In this document: in pieces, positions 1 to 10,073 of the stretch
Layout of the letters: each line of letters starts with the position of its first letter
Numbering within the stretch: the stretch's first letter is position 1
Assembly (NCBI GenBank): GCA_024220525.1
Contig: JAMYWO010000002.1
Coordinates: 139,015-170,400 of the forward strand
Direction: 5' to 3'
Length of the DNA: 31,386 nt
Origin: Cochliopodium minus
Lineage: Eukaryota > Discosea > Himatismenida > Cochliopodiidae
The notes under the pieces: model-generated
The model's database searches: none
The model's input: the letters and a program-made list of their open reading frames with translations, nothing else
Told to the model about the DNA's origin: nothing
Translations under genes and position numbers: made by a program

Positions 1-366
1 CATCCTGAATGTAAGAAATGAAATCTCTTCTAATGTATTCTCTATCAAACCGGTTTTATATTGATTGAGTATTTTGGTGTAAGGATTATTTTCTTCAAAT
101 TGGGATATGATGCCATCAATTGAACTTGATTTTTTTGGGGCTAGGAAATGAATGTCTTTGTTTTGTTCTTTTGTCAATATCTTATAATCCCATTCATCTT
201 CATGGCTTGGATATATTGAATGTATTTTTTTGAGCCAATATTCGTTATTAATTTGGGGGTTTTTGTTGATAAAGAAAAAAGTTTCTTCAAATATTTCAAA
301 AGTCTTTATTTGATCATATTGAATAGATTTATTAATTTGGAAATGGGTGTAAATCTTTTGTTTCAT
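1..366 (-). CDS. Unrecognised protein, N-terminal part (runs off window)
   Basis: An open frame on the minus strand runs from an ATG at 366 to the left window edge (122 codons, no stop). The ATG follows a run of 12 A, which is the start context seen for most genes here, so I prefer it to the in-frame ATG at 393. The protein is mixed charged and aromatic (for example EEWDYKI-like segments around residue 58 and a Pro-Tyr-Thr near residue 95), shows no signal peptide, and I do not recognise a domain. Its 3' end and any introns lie outside the window. Confidence 0.5.
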   Translation of the reverse strand, partial: MKQKIYTHFQINKSIQYDQIKTFEIFEETFFFINKNPQINNEYWLKKIHSIYPSHEDEWDYKILTKEQNKDIHFLAPKKSSSIDGIISQFEENNPYTKILNQYKTGLIENTLEEISFLTFRM

Positions 367-612
367 TTTTTTTTTTTTAACTAATGCTGCCATATATGAA
401 AATTTTTAGATATTGAAATTTTAATTTTTTATTTGCTTCCATCCCTTACGATCATTTTATCGCCATTTTGGATCCCTAATTTTTGTGATATTGTTTTTCA
501 GAATACAGGAGAAAGAGAACAATCGGACCAAACCCTTAACCAATTAGGATTTTTTGGATTATTTGATAATAATTATCCTAATGAACCTCAACAAGCTCCC
601 TAACATTCGCCA

Positions 613-1158
613 TTGTAATCCCGAACACTGTCAAAAATTGATTATCTTAATGTAAATATGTACATTCCTGGTTCTGTTGTTGCTATTGGTTTGCTTTTTA
701 CAAAGGAATGAACCCAGAGAGAGTTTGCATCAAAGTAAAACCGTCAGGAGTTGGGTTCAAGTTCTATGTCATTGCTGACAAACATCATTTTGCCAATCAC
801 TTCATTCTTAACAAAGGTGAGAGCATGAAAACAAACGACATTGTTCTTCAAATAGTTGAAACTCTTCCTAAACTTGCTAGAGAGAAACAAATATATAATT
901 GTAATGGATTCGTATTTTGGGTCAGAACACAATGCATATGCTCAATCAAAAGAATTTAGGATTTGTTCTTACTTTGAGAAAAATATCAAACTCGTACTCG
1001 ATGAATGTAATGATAATCTCCTGTCAAACAATTTACTTTGCATATTATGGGTTGACAAAAAAGAGATCTTTGGAATGACAAACTTTGCTAATATGGAGCC
1101 AGAAAAGCAGGGAGTTCCTTTTCATTCATTCTTACAACCCAAATATGTTGTTCGTTGA
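613..1158 (+). pseudogene. Degenerate piggyBac-type (DDE_Tnp_1_7) transposase fragment
   Basis: Three overlapping frames read as consecutive pieces of one transposase core. Frame 1 (about 613-708) ends in MYIPGSVVAIGLLF, which matches the region before the first catalytic Asp (usually ...P-G-x-x-x-x-I-D-E); here the Asp codon reads as Gly. After a shift at about 705, 708-890 gives GVGFKFYVIADK, matching the family's K-W-G-x-K-x-x-x-L-A-D segment. After a second shift at about 880-890, the next frame gives VMDSYFGS, matching the D-N-x-F-T-S motif of the second catalytic Asp, and runs to a stop at 1158. Two frameshifts and the lost Asp make it non-functional. Weak similarity may continue to about 1260 (Cys/His/Lys-rich). 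Terminal inverted repeats were not found. Family assignment is by motif order, not by search. Confidence 0.55.
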
Positions 1159-1798
1159 CCAACCCTGTAAATGGTGACAAACTCAGGTGCAGCCAACATT
1201 GCAAGAATCACAAGAGTAAAAAAAGTAACACCCAGAAACTTGGAAAAACATCCTTTATAAAAACATTGATTTTTGAAAAAGATAAATAATTTAATTAAAA
1301 AATTTCAAAAAACTTTTTTTTGTTTTTTTGTTTTTTTGTTTTTTTTTTAAATTAATTTTTCTCTGCGCCAAAATTAAAAAATAAAAAAATTGAATTTATG
1401 AGGTGATTGATTTTTTATTCAAAAATTTTTTAAAAATTTTTTCAAACATAAATTTGATGGACCTAGACCTTAAGTTTATAATATCTCCCAACCTTTCTAA
1501 CTACAAATATGTACCCACACTGAAAAAACACAAATTTAAACCATTTTCAATCATAAATATTATAAAATTTTCATTTTTAAACACAGTGAAATAATAATTT
1601 TTAGAAAGAAAATTAACCAAGGAAAAAAGCCTTTTTTTATAAAGTTTGAAATAATCTCCGATTTATTTTTTTAGAATTTAATAGCCCATTTATGCTGGGA
1701 TGGAAAAAGTTAATAGACTAAAATGGGATCAAACTTTTATTTCAAAAAATTTAAACAGTTTAATAAAAACAATAAAAATACAAAAAATGAAATTATTT
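1159..1798. other. Intergenic stretch with no supported gene
   Basis: About 640 bp of AT-rich sequence between the transposase remnant and the 3' end of the minus-strand LRAT-GTPase gene. It contains T-runs around 1310-1350 and one 63-codon open frame (1403-1594) whose Lys/Phe/Asn-rich composition is what random AT-rich sequence gives. I see nothing else in it; it may hold the transposon's decayed 3' flank. Confidence 0.5.
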
Positions 1799-3623
1799 TC
1801 AGTTGTTTTGGTTTTTTTGATTTCCTTTGAGAGAAAAAAAGTATTGTTTGTCAAGAACCTCTGAATATTTTAAATTTGAAATAGGTTGAATATTGCTTGT
1901 TTGGTTAAAATTACCACTGCTGTTACTATGAATAACATTATTGTGATGATGATGAATACTTTTATTGGCTTCAACATCTTTTTGAAGATTTAGTTGATCA
2001 AATTGATTTTCAAGTAAAGAAAAAGTATGGCTCGTATTATTATTATCATAATTATCCTCGTATTCATCTTTTTGTTTTTTGTGAGATTCTTTTTTATCAT
2101 TAACAAAAAAGTTGAGAATGAGATGGTCACGAATGATACGTAGAGAGTTTTGTAGATGATTTTGTTGAGAATCTTCTATTTTGCATTCCACACATTCTAT
2201 CATTTTTTGTTCTTTGTGTATTTCTCCCTTTTCTTCTCTTTTATTTATATTTATCACACTGTTTTGTTGAATGATATCATCTTTCTTGGTGATGGTGATC
2301 TCTCTGTTGGTATCAGTGATGTTTGTGTTAATCTGTTTGAAGATGGTGTGATTGAAAAGAAATTGAAGTTTAAACATTTGAGAAAGAGATTCGATGTGGT
2401 ATTGTTTTTCACTTTCGTTATTGGAAGCTGTTTTGTTTATCAAAAAAAGAAATTTCTGTGGATTTTCTTCATATTTTAACCTTTTTAGTGATTCTGTGAT
2501 GTAATTGATATCTGAATTGTATAATCTCTTTCCCAACACAAAAATGAACACATTCTCTTCTTTAATCCGAAAATATTAAATTAAATTTAAAATAAGGTAA
2601 GATAAGCATCTGTTGGACGAAGATTATTAAAAAAATAAGAGAGGTACCTCCAAGATTTTTGTATAGCTTGATTTGCGGGATAAATTTGTAGGGGACTTCA
2701 ATAAAAAAGCAATTTCTTTTGTTCGGGAGAAATGTACAACGAATATGATGGATGGATTTGTGAGTTGTATTTTTAGATTTGGTGTCTTGAATTTCTTGAT
2801 TGCAAAGAAGATTGATTATCTGTGATTTTCCCGAATCTTCACATCCCAACAAAAAAATGTTGAGATAATCCTTACTCTTTCCTTCTTTGTTCATTAATGT
2901 ATTGATTACTTCCTTTGATTCCTTTACATCTTCTTTTAATTCCTTTATTATTTTGTTGAAATGGATGGAATTGAAATCTTCTTTCAATTCTTTCTTTTTT
3001 CCTTCAAATTGAAACAAAGCATCCACATTGGAGAAGAGAGGACGATTACCAATAACAAAAGAAGATAAAAGATCTTGAGGTACCTTGTTTAATTTTTCAA
3101 TTACCTGATTGTTAAAGTGATTTTTAAAATATTCGTATATTTGGCAATTTTTTTGGGTTTGAGGACTATTCCAGATCCCATGTATGATGTATTTGATAAC
3201 ATGTTCTGAATTTCTTAACATAAATGAAAAGGAAGTTCCTCCAATCACCTTTTTTGCCCTCATTCTCATACTTTTATCAAATTTGAATGTATTTATTTTA
3301 TCACCAGAAATGAAATCCTCATTATAATCTTCTACTGATATAATGGAGGAATATAAATTATCATGTGTTGATTTATTTATTAGCCTAAATTGAATGATAT
3401 GATTTTTATCAGTGATGTAATGGTGATGATAATATAACATATTATCAATTTTGTGTTGAATTTTGTATTCAAAACATTCATCTTTCATTTCATCCAATTT
3501 ATTCACAAAATTTTCCTTCAAATCCTCTTTAATTGTCAAATTATGTTCCTTCCAAGATAATATTTCCTTTTCTATCAAGATTTTGTTATCATTTGTTGGA
3601 GTTGAAAAGATCAAATTCCCCAT
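1799..3623 (-). CDS. LRAT-like domain + AIG1-like GTPase fusion protein, copy A (degenerate motifs)
   Basis: Two exons: 3623-2648 and 2559-1799 (578 aa; the junction codon G|AA keeps frame). The start MGNLIF follows an A-run and has a Gly at position 2, so N-myristoylation is possible. Residues about 45-155 form an LRAT/NlpC-P60-like domain: a His-rich strand (LYYHHHYITDKNHIIQF) and the helix LRNSEHVIKYI, where the family has N-C-E-H; the catalytic Cys is Ser139 here. A P-loop GCEDSGKS lies at 260-267. The DxxG motif is replaced by EVPY (309-312), and the AIG1-like strand FIFVLGKR and NKTASN (367-372) follow. The C-terminal 190 residues are Asn/His-rich and low in complexity. It aligns along its length with the divergent neighbour at 3793-6326. 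It is probably a membrane-associated paralogue with weakened enzymatic and GTPase sites; the function is unknown. Confidence 0.7.
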
Positions 3624-3792
3624 TTTTTTTTTTATCAATTAATCAGGGTCAAATGATTAATTGTAAAAGTATATCCCAGAGCATTTAAAAATTTCATTAC
3701 AATTAATTCTTTATCAAAAAATTTATTAAACATTATTAAAAAAAAAAAAAATTGAATTTGGTTTTTTAAAATTAACAATCGTAAATTAAAAA
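3624..3792. promoter_or_regulatory. Shared divergent promoter region of the two LRAT-GTPase genes
   Basis: Only 169 bp separate the two ATG codons of the head-to-head paralogues. The interval is AT-rich with long A/T runs immediately before each start. Any promoter here must serve both genes; no specific factor site is recognised. This is inferred from gene order. Confidence 0.4.
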
Positions 3793-6326
3793 ATGGGAAA
3801 TGCGCCTTCACATATATCAAATGAAAAAATAGCATGGATGGATCATAGATTGATAATAGATGAAAAAAAAGCGTTTTATTATAAAACGATGATAGACAAC
3901 ATGAATGAAAAGATTTTCAAATGTTCTGTAAAAAGGAAATATCATACTTTCACTTACAATCATTATTACCTCACTGATGGACAATTTGTGATTGAATTTG
4001 ATGGAAATGACATTCATCAAGATGCACAAATCACTGTATCAATGGCAATAAAGTACACAGGTTGTGATTATTCTGTTCCTTACACTTTTACCCAAGAAAT
4101 GAAAAATAGAGCCAAAATGATTGTTGGTGCCACTTCCTATTCTCTCATGTTAAGGAATTGTGAACATACTGTAAATTATATCATAGGTATTTTTCTAAAC
4201 TCCTATTTCACTGTTAACCTAATTCAACTTTATTTTAAAATAAATTTAATTTTAATTTTTTTTTTATGAAATCCCTCATATTAATAAAGAAAAATTTGTG
4301 TCAATATCACATTTATTTATGCTGATTTTCAATCCTTAAAATGATCATTTGGTAGAATTAGTTATAGTTTATTTCTAATTAATTTTTAAAAAAGATGGGT
4401 ATTGGTTGAGTGATCAAACGAACACGTCAGGAATAATAAATGATATTTTCAAAAATTATTTAATGAACGAAAATCAACAAAAATTAAACACTAGACCCGA
4501 TGATCTCAAAAAACCATTTGAACCTAAAGAAGCTCCTTTTCGTAAAGACATCCCCACCCTTTTTCGTTTCGTCAACTCTACTTCCACCGTTCAACACAAC
4601 GAAAAAGACTTTAACATCGTTGTTGTTGGTAATTTTCAAAAATAAAAAAAATTATTTCTTTAATTTCTTTGAGGTTATTTCTTTTATTATTTCTTTTATT
4701 ATTTCTTTGAAATTATTTCTTTTATTATTTCTTTTATTATTTCTTTTATTATTTTTAAATTTCTTTTATTACTTCTTTTATTAGTTTTAAAATTTTTCTT
4801 TTAAATTATTTCTTTTATTATTTCTTTTGTTATTTTTAAATTATTTCTTTCTTTAATTTTATTTTTTTGATTAATACTATTAAATTTCAATTTAAAAAAA
4901 TTAAAATTTTTAATTAAAAATTTCTTTATTAAAGGGCCTACGGGGGTGGGAAAATCAAATTTCATTAATTTAATTTCAAACCAAGAAATAGTGGAGGTAA
5001 AAAAGAAACATTCAAATCTTTTTTTTTTATAAAAATTAATTTTTATATTTTTAATATTTATGTAAGGATATTACTTTATAATTATAAAGATTATTTTTAT
5101 TATATTTATATTTTTAAATTACTATTTAATATAAGATTATTTTTATTATATTTATATTTTTAAATTACTATTTAATAGATTATTATTTTTTTATTTTTAT
5201 ATTTTTAAATTCTATTTAATATAAGAATATTATTATTTTTTATAAAGTCAGTGAGTCAACCCCAAAGTGTGACGAAGGACATAATAGTGAATAAGGGAAA
5301 GTTTTTGGTGAAGGGAGGTAAAAGTGGTCATTTCGTTGACACTGTTGGTTTGTGTGATTCTCATCTCAGTTGGATGGAAGTTGTAAAAAAAAAAATTTGT
5401 TCAAAAATAATATTAATTAAAGTTAAAAAATTAAATATTAAATTATATTTATAAAATTAAAAAATTAAATATTAAATTATGATTTTAAAATTAAAAAATT
5501 AAATATTAAATTATATTTATAAAGTTAAAAAATTAAATATTAAATTATATTTATAAAGTTAAAAAATTAAATATTAAATTATGATTTTAAAATGAATAAT
5601 TTTAAAATTTCACAAGAATTAAAATTTCACAAGAATTAAAATTAAAAATAATTAAAATGAATTTATAAATTAAAAAGGTGAATATGATAAAAAATGCGAT
5701 AAAAAATAAATTGGTGCATGTGGATTTATTTATTTTTTTTCTTCCAAAAAGAATAACACAAGAGAACAGAAAATCAATGGAGGAAATTTTAAAATGGTTA
5801 AATTATCAGAACATCTCCCAAAAACAACTTCTCAATTTCCTCTTTTTAGTCAATCAAACGGGTTCTGATTCTGAAGAAGAAAAAACTAATTTCATCCAAG
5901 GTTTTCTTTATTTTATTTTTATTTTTATTTTATTTTTATTTTTATTTTTATTTTTATTATTTTATTTTATTTTATTTTTATTTTTATTTTTATTTTTATT
6001 TTTATTTTTATTTTTATTTTTATTATTTTTATTTTTATTTTATTATTTTATTTTATTTTTACAATTTTTATTATTCATTATACAAAAATTTATTTTTAAA
6101 AGGATTGAGCGAAGATGCACTTAAGTTTAAAATTTTGACGAATATTGAAGAGGAAGAATATAAGTTGGTGTATTGTATTGACACAAAATTAAATTCAGAG
6201 AAAATGAATGAATGTATTAACATTTTCAAAGAAAGAATAGAACTTCTAATGGATCTGAAGTTACAGGGTAAAATCGTTCCAATCACTTTTTCTTCTTGTT
6301 TGGAAAAGCTTTTCAATTTAAATTAA
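3793..6326 (+). CDS. LRAT-like domain + AIG1-like GTPase fusion protein, copy B (intact motifs)
   Basis: Six exons: 3793-4186, 4395-4628, 4935-4996, 5248-5382, 5678-5900, 6103-6326; total 1272 nt, 423 aa, all junction phases agree. MGNAPSH at the start fits an N-myristoylation signal (Gly2, Ser6). Residues about 45-132 are LRAT/NlpC-like: His57 in YNHYYLTDGQFVIEF and Cys123 in LRNCEHTVNYI give the His and Cys expected for acyl transfer or hydrolysis. The GTPase part has a P-loop GPTGVGKS (210-217), DxxG as DTVG (261-264), a strand DLFIFFLPKR, then VNQTGSD (333-339), as in AIG1/GIMAP-type GTPases. The protein stops soon after, with no low-complexity tail, unlike copy A. Introns are unusually long for this window (202-306 bp) and are built of simple repeats. 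Likely a membrane-tethered lipid-modifying or defence-type GTPase, by inference only. Confidence 0.75.
4660..4860. repeat. Low-complexity TTTCTTTTATTA-type repeat in intron 2 of copy B
   Basis: Intron 4629-4934 consists largely of imperfect copies of a roughly 12-13 bp T-rich unit (TTTCTTTTATTA) with short interruptions. It lies directly before the P-loop exon. Confidence 0.7.
5060..5245. repeat. AT-rich tandem repeat in intron 3 of copy B
   Basis: Imperfect repeats of a unit of about 45 bp that contains TATTTTTAAATTACTATTTA and ends in TAATATAAG-like sequence. At least two and a half copies fill intron 4997-5247. Confidence 0.6.
5440..5600. repeat. Tandem repeat (about 32-bp unit) in intron 4 of copy B
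   Basis: At least four near-identical copies of a 32-bp-class unit containing TTAAAAAATTAAATATTAAA, alternating between two spacer versions (ATTTATAAAG and GATTTTAAAA). They lie in intron 5383-5677. Confidence 0.7.
5901..6080. repeat. TTTTTA simple repeat in intron 5 of copy B
   Basis: Intron 5901-6102 is nearly pure (T)n-A, mostly TTTTTA with a few TTATTTTA interruptions. This long single-strand bias continues to the acceptor AAAG at 6099-6102. Confidence 0.75.
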
Positions 6327-6429
6327 AATTTAAATTGTGTTTGAATGAATATCCATATAAATATGCGAGATATAGACAGTGTTTTAATTATCAGTTCAAA
6401 ATTTAAATAAAAATTTGATTAAAGTAAGA

Positions 6430-6530
6430 NATTTATTTTATTTATTTTATTTATTTTATTTATTTTATTTATTTTATTTATTTTATTTATTTTATTTTAT
6501 TTTATTTCATTTTAATTATTTAATAAGATT
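6430..6530. repeat. TTTATTTTA tandem repeat, preceded by an ambiguous base
   Basis: About eight copies of a 9-bp unit TTTATTTTA begin right after a single N at 6430. The repeat lies in the tail-to-tail gap between copy B (stop 6326) and the F-box gene (stop 6570). The N marks an uncertain base or a collapsed gap, so the repeat length cannot be trusted. Confidence 0.75.
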
Positions 6531-6569
6531 ATCAAATGTCAAATATATTTAATTAATATTAATATAATT

Positions 6570-8636
6570 TTATTTTATTACTTGTGAAGCAGAAAAAGAC
6601 AATAAAGTAAGCTTGGATTCTTTTGTTTGGTAATTAATATCCAATCCATCTGTAAAATTAAAAATTGGTTAAAGAAATTTTCTAGCACAAGAATGAACAT
6701 TCTTACATTTGCCAAACAAATCTAAAATTTGCAATTCCTCTCTGGATCCCTTGGATTTTGCAACTAAATAAAATGAAGCGTTCCATTCATTTCTTCTGTC
6801 CACTAATTTTGGATCTGCTCCATTTTTCAAAAGCACTTTACATATGTTTGCATCTTTCTTTAAAGCAGCCATCATCAATGGAGTAACGCCTATTTTAAAA
6901 AGTGATATTTTAATTATACAATATTTTTCAAAAAAAAATTACCACTCTCAATAATAACTGAGTTTGGATTTGCTTTGTGGAGTAATAAATAGTTCACAAT
7001 GTCAGCATTGCCAGACAAAACTGCCAAATGGATTGGTAAGTATCCATCCTTTGTTTCGTTTTGAAATCCATGTCTGTTTGAATGTAAAATCTCATCTATT
7101 CACAATTTAATTAGTTAAAAAAAGGAATAGAAAAAAAATGCACCATTCCCACTGATATAAGGATAAACAGGTATGAAAGGGTTAATTCTGTTTCTCAGAC
7201 AGCTCAAAAAAAGAAAGTTTCTCTCTATATTGGGTCTATTCTTACGTGAAAATTTGAAAGCTTTAGAATTCCCCAACATTGGTAATTCTAAATCTACTTT
7301 CATTTCCTCCACCAACATTTTCAGTGAATCTGTTGGTATATTATCAAGAGTAAGAACTGAATGAATCAACCTAAGAAAGAACATTACAATATAACAAAAT
7401 AACAATAAATATAAATTTTACGATTTTCCGCTCAATTGATAATTGGGTGCAGTCTTAAAGAAATTTAATTGAAAAAAAAAATAGGTGAAGAAAAAACTTA
7501 CAATGAATGGCTTGTAATATTGGAGATTGGGGTGGTGAATATCAAAAGGTGTTGAAATTTCAATAATTTGGTAGTTTTTCTCGGGCTTCTCTCCTATAAC
7601 ATCTCCTCCCCAGTAGAGTACTTCCAAATTTGGGCACTCAAACTCTTCAAGTTTTTTAAAGTCTAATTCTGCGTGTCCAAACTGAAGAACTTTGAGATTT
7701 TTCAAGTTTTTGAAATCAACAAAGTTGAAAGTGTTTTGGAAAGTCTTTTTGACTAATATTTTAAAAAGGTTGATTTAAATTTAATATTTTTAAACATTAA
7801 AAACTAACCTCCAGCTATAAAAAGCTGCTCAATATTAGGGTAAAGTTTGGATAACGGCTTAAGGACATCGCTAATTGGAAAAAAATATTGTAAATATTAA
7901 ACTGTATTGAAAAGAAATAGTTTACGTATAATTCAAAGGTGTTCCGTTCAAATTTAATACTTTCAAATTATTGTGAGGCTTTTCATTGATAGGAAATGCT
8001 CCTTCCACCAGTTTAAGAAAGGCAGAAGACTTTTGTGTTAACTTACAACAGTCCATAAGTGATAAGCTCTCGAGGTTTTCGAAATTGTTGGTGATCCAGT
8101 GGATCTCTCTTCCATTAACAGTATATTCAGTGGATGTCAGATCAAGGGACTAATTTGAAAGAAAAATATCAGAATAAAAATTTTTGAAACATATTTTAGG
8201 ATTTATATACCTTTACAAATTTGTTTATCCCCAAATGAATCAACAATCTGAGAAATTTCTTGGATTCAGTGTCATTAGATTGTCCCAATATAGATGACTT
8301 TTTTCTTTGTTCTTCTAATTGTTCGCATTCCTTCCATTTCTTTTCCATTTTGTTGGAATCCTCTTCCACAGAACCCAAACCAAACTTTTGAATCATTATA
8401 TAATTACTATAGTGAATAGAAAAGCACCAGATGTTTTGAAGAGAGATATTTCTCCATATATGATGTTTAGAAATTATCACATTACGTATTGATTTGTTAA
8501 CCTATGGAATATGAATTTCTTATCAAATTAAATGAATTATTACCATGGCCAATCTTAATTTATCGAATAATGAAACGAATTGAAATATATAACCTGCTAC
8601 ATTCTTGTTTCTATTGATAAATTGATCAAAGTCCAT
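6570..8636 (-). CDS. F-box / leucine-rich / ankyrin-repeat protein
   Basis: Ten exons on the minus strand: 8636-8544, 8501-8211, 8149-7926, 7870-7809, 7752-7502, 7453-7422, 7370-7144, 7095-6943, 6889-6707, 6649-6570; total 1596 nt, 531 aa, every phase agrees. Residues about 10-60 match an F-box (I-F-x-F-V-S-L-F-D-K-L-R-L-A-M-V-N-K, then IWRNISL). The middle (about 130-290) has leucine-rich repeat-like segments (NLESLSLMDC, NLKVLNLNGTPL, NLKVLQFGHAEL, NLEVLYWGG). Residues about 405-531 hold ankyrin repeats: DGYLPIHLAVLSGNADIVNY, GVTPLMMAALKKDANICKVL and a last repeat GLDINYQTKESKLTLLSFSA that only appears once the final intron (donor GTAAGA at 6706) is removed. Introns are 42-61 bp. The expected role is a substrate receptor for an SCF (Skp1-Cullin-F-box) ubiquitin ligase; the substrate is unknown. 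Confidence 0.75.
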
Positions 8637-9112
8637 CTTTTTTTTTTTATTTTTTTCTCATAGTTTTCTTCCAAACAAAAAATTATTTAAAATTAAGAGG
8701 AATTTTCCATAAATTGGAATGGACAAAAAATGTATTTTGTTTCTTTGATTCTTCATAGATGAAAAAAAAAATAGAAAATGGGAATATATAATGAATATGG
8801 AAAAATATTTATTTTTGAATAAAAATAATAAATTCAAAAACTTATTGTTTTATTTTTTGATGGCGAATATATAGAGTTTTTTGTTTAGAAGCATAGTTTG
8901 AGAAATAGAAACTCCTTCCAAATATACACTGTTTTATGATTCATCATTTGTTAATAGGTAAAATATTCTTTAATATTTGTTCCAATGTCCCTATTTTTTT
9001 TTTTAAATTTCAAAGATGAAACTGCTTATTAAATTTAATTTCAAGTAAATTTTCAAATCACAAGAATATTTTATTTATCATCTTAGATATTTTTTAAATT
9101 ATATAAAAAAAA
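8637..9112. other. Intergenic region between divergent genes
   Basis: About 475 bp with no supported gene. It separates the starts of the F-box gene (minus) and the small acidic gene (plus) and should hold both promoters. It has T-runs near 8640-8655 and 8993-9005; nothing specific is recognised. Confidence 0.4.
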
Positions 9113-9568
9113 ATGATTAGGGATTCAGGTTAAATTGATTTTGAAAAAGCTTTAAATTATATTGTTAATAATTAATTAGATATCAAATTGACTATCATGA
9201 AAGAAGATAAACCCATTGAGGAAAAAATAGAGATAATAGATGTGGAACTAACAAATCGAGATTCCAAAGAAGATCAATGGGATTCAATTCAAGAAAATGA
9301 AGAATTTGATTTGATCCATTCCAAACAAATGCCATTAAAATTAAAGGATATTGCAAGGGAGGTGAGAGCAAAGACAGATTTAATTGAATTTGCTTCAAAT
9401 GATAATTCTGTGATTCTACTGGATGAATCAGCTATTAATCCAACGGAAATTGTTGATTTATTTTTTGAACAATTCAATAAAAAGGGGATTTTGACGATAG
9501 AACAGATCGAAGATTGCAAAAAGGATATATTAACAAATGAATTGAGTAAATTTTTCTTTTCTCTTTGA
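9113..9568 (+). CDS. Small acidic protein of unknown function
   Basis: Best model has two exons, 9113-9128 and 9180-9568 (405 nt, 134 aa). The ATG at 9113 follows a run of nine A, and the 51-bp intron joins G|AT in phase 1, the same layout as the first exon of the PP2A gene in this window. If that intron is not used, translation could start at the in-frame ATG at 9197 (123 aa). The protein is acidic in the first half (EEKIEIIDVELTNRD) with predicted helices in the second half (INPTEIVDLFFEQFNKKG, LTIEQIEDCKKDIL). I do not recognise the family. Confidence 0.5.
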
Positions 9569-9573
9569 AATAT

Positions 9574-9649
9574 ACTTGTATTTTTTTTTGATCAAAAATA
9601 ATATTCAAAATTGAAAAATTTATGATTAAATAAAAATATCACTATAATA
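9574..9649. repeat. 76-bp dispersed repeat, copy 1
   Basis: These 76 bases are identical to 31311-31386 at the right window edge. The match begins with ACTTGTATTTTTTTTTGATC and continues to ACTATAATA; the base before it differs (T here, A there). Here it starts five bases after the stop of the small acidic gene. It may be a piece of a dispersed element or an assembly repeat. Confidence 0.85.
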
Positions 9650-10073
9650 AAATTAATTTTCTTAATGAAACTGAATGGGAACATACAATATGGAAGAAAA
9701 ATGTATATAAATGTATATAATTGTATATGATGAACATTTTATTTTCTTCCATTCAAATAACTGAATAATGACAAAATAATCATTCTCCTGGTATTATATC
9801 TTCCCAATAACACAAATATTTCGTCATTTTCAAAATTAATCTATTATTTATCTCAAATTATTTCTTGAAAATTATATATCAAGAAATCATGAGAACAAAA
9901 TGAACAAATGTCGAATATTTTATGTTATCACCCTGTAATTCTTTCAATTACTTTCATTTATTATAATCTATATCCATCTGTATTTCTTCAATTAAAGAAA
10001 TAAATATTATTTATTCCTGTTAACAGTGTTTTTTTTTATTTTTCAAATTTTTCATCAATCATAAAAAAAAAAA
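9650..10073. other. Intergenic region upstream of the phosphoesterase gene
   Basis: About 420 bp of AT-rich sequence without a gene. It has a small GTATATAA-type repeat at about 9707-9730 and an A-run directly before the ATG at 10074. Nothing else is recognised. Confidence 0.4.

Noticed and set aside
364-393. Start of the first gene at ATG 393 rather than 366
   Set aside because: Both are in frame, but 366 has the A-run context shared by other starts; 393 would add only a short MAALVKKKK lead.
1403-1594. 63-codon plus-strand frame in the gap before copy A
   Set aside because: Composition is that of random AT-rich DNA, with no A-run start and no recognisable motif.
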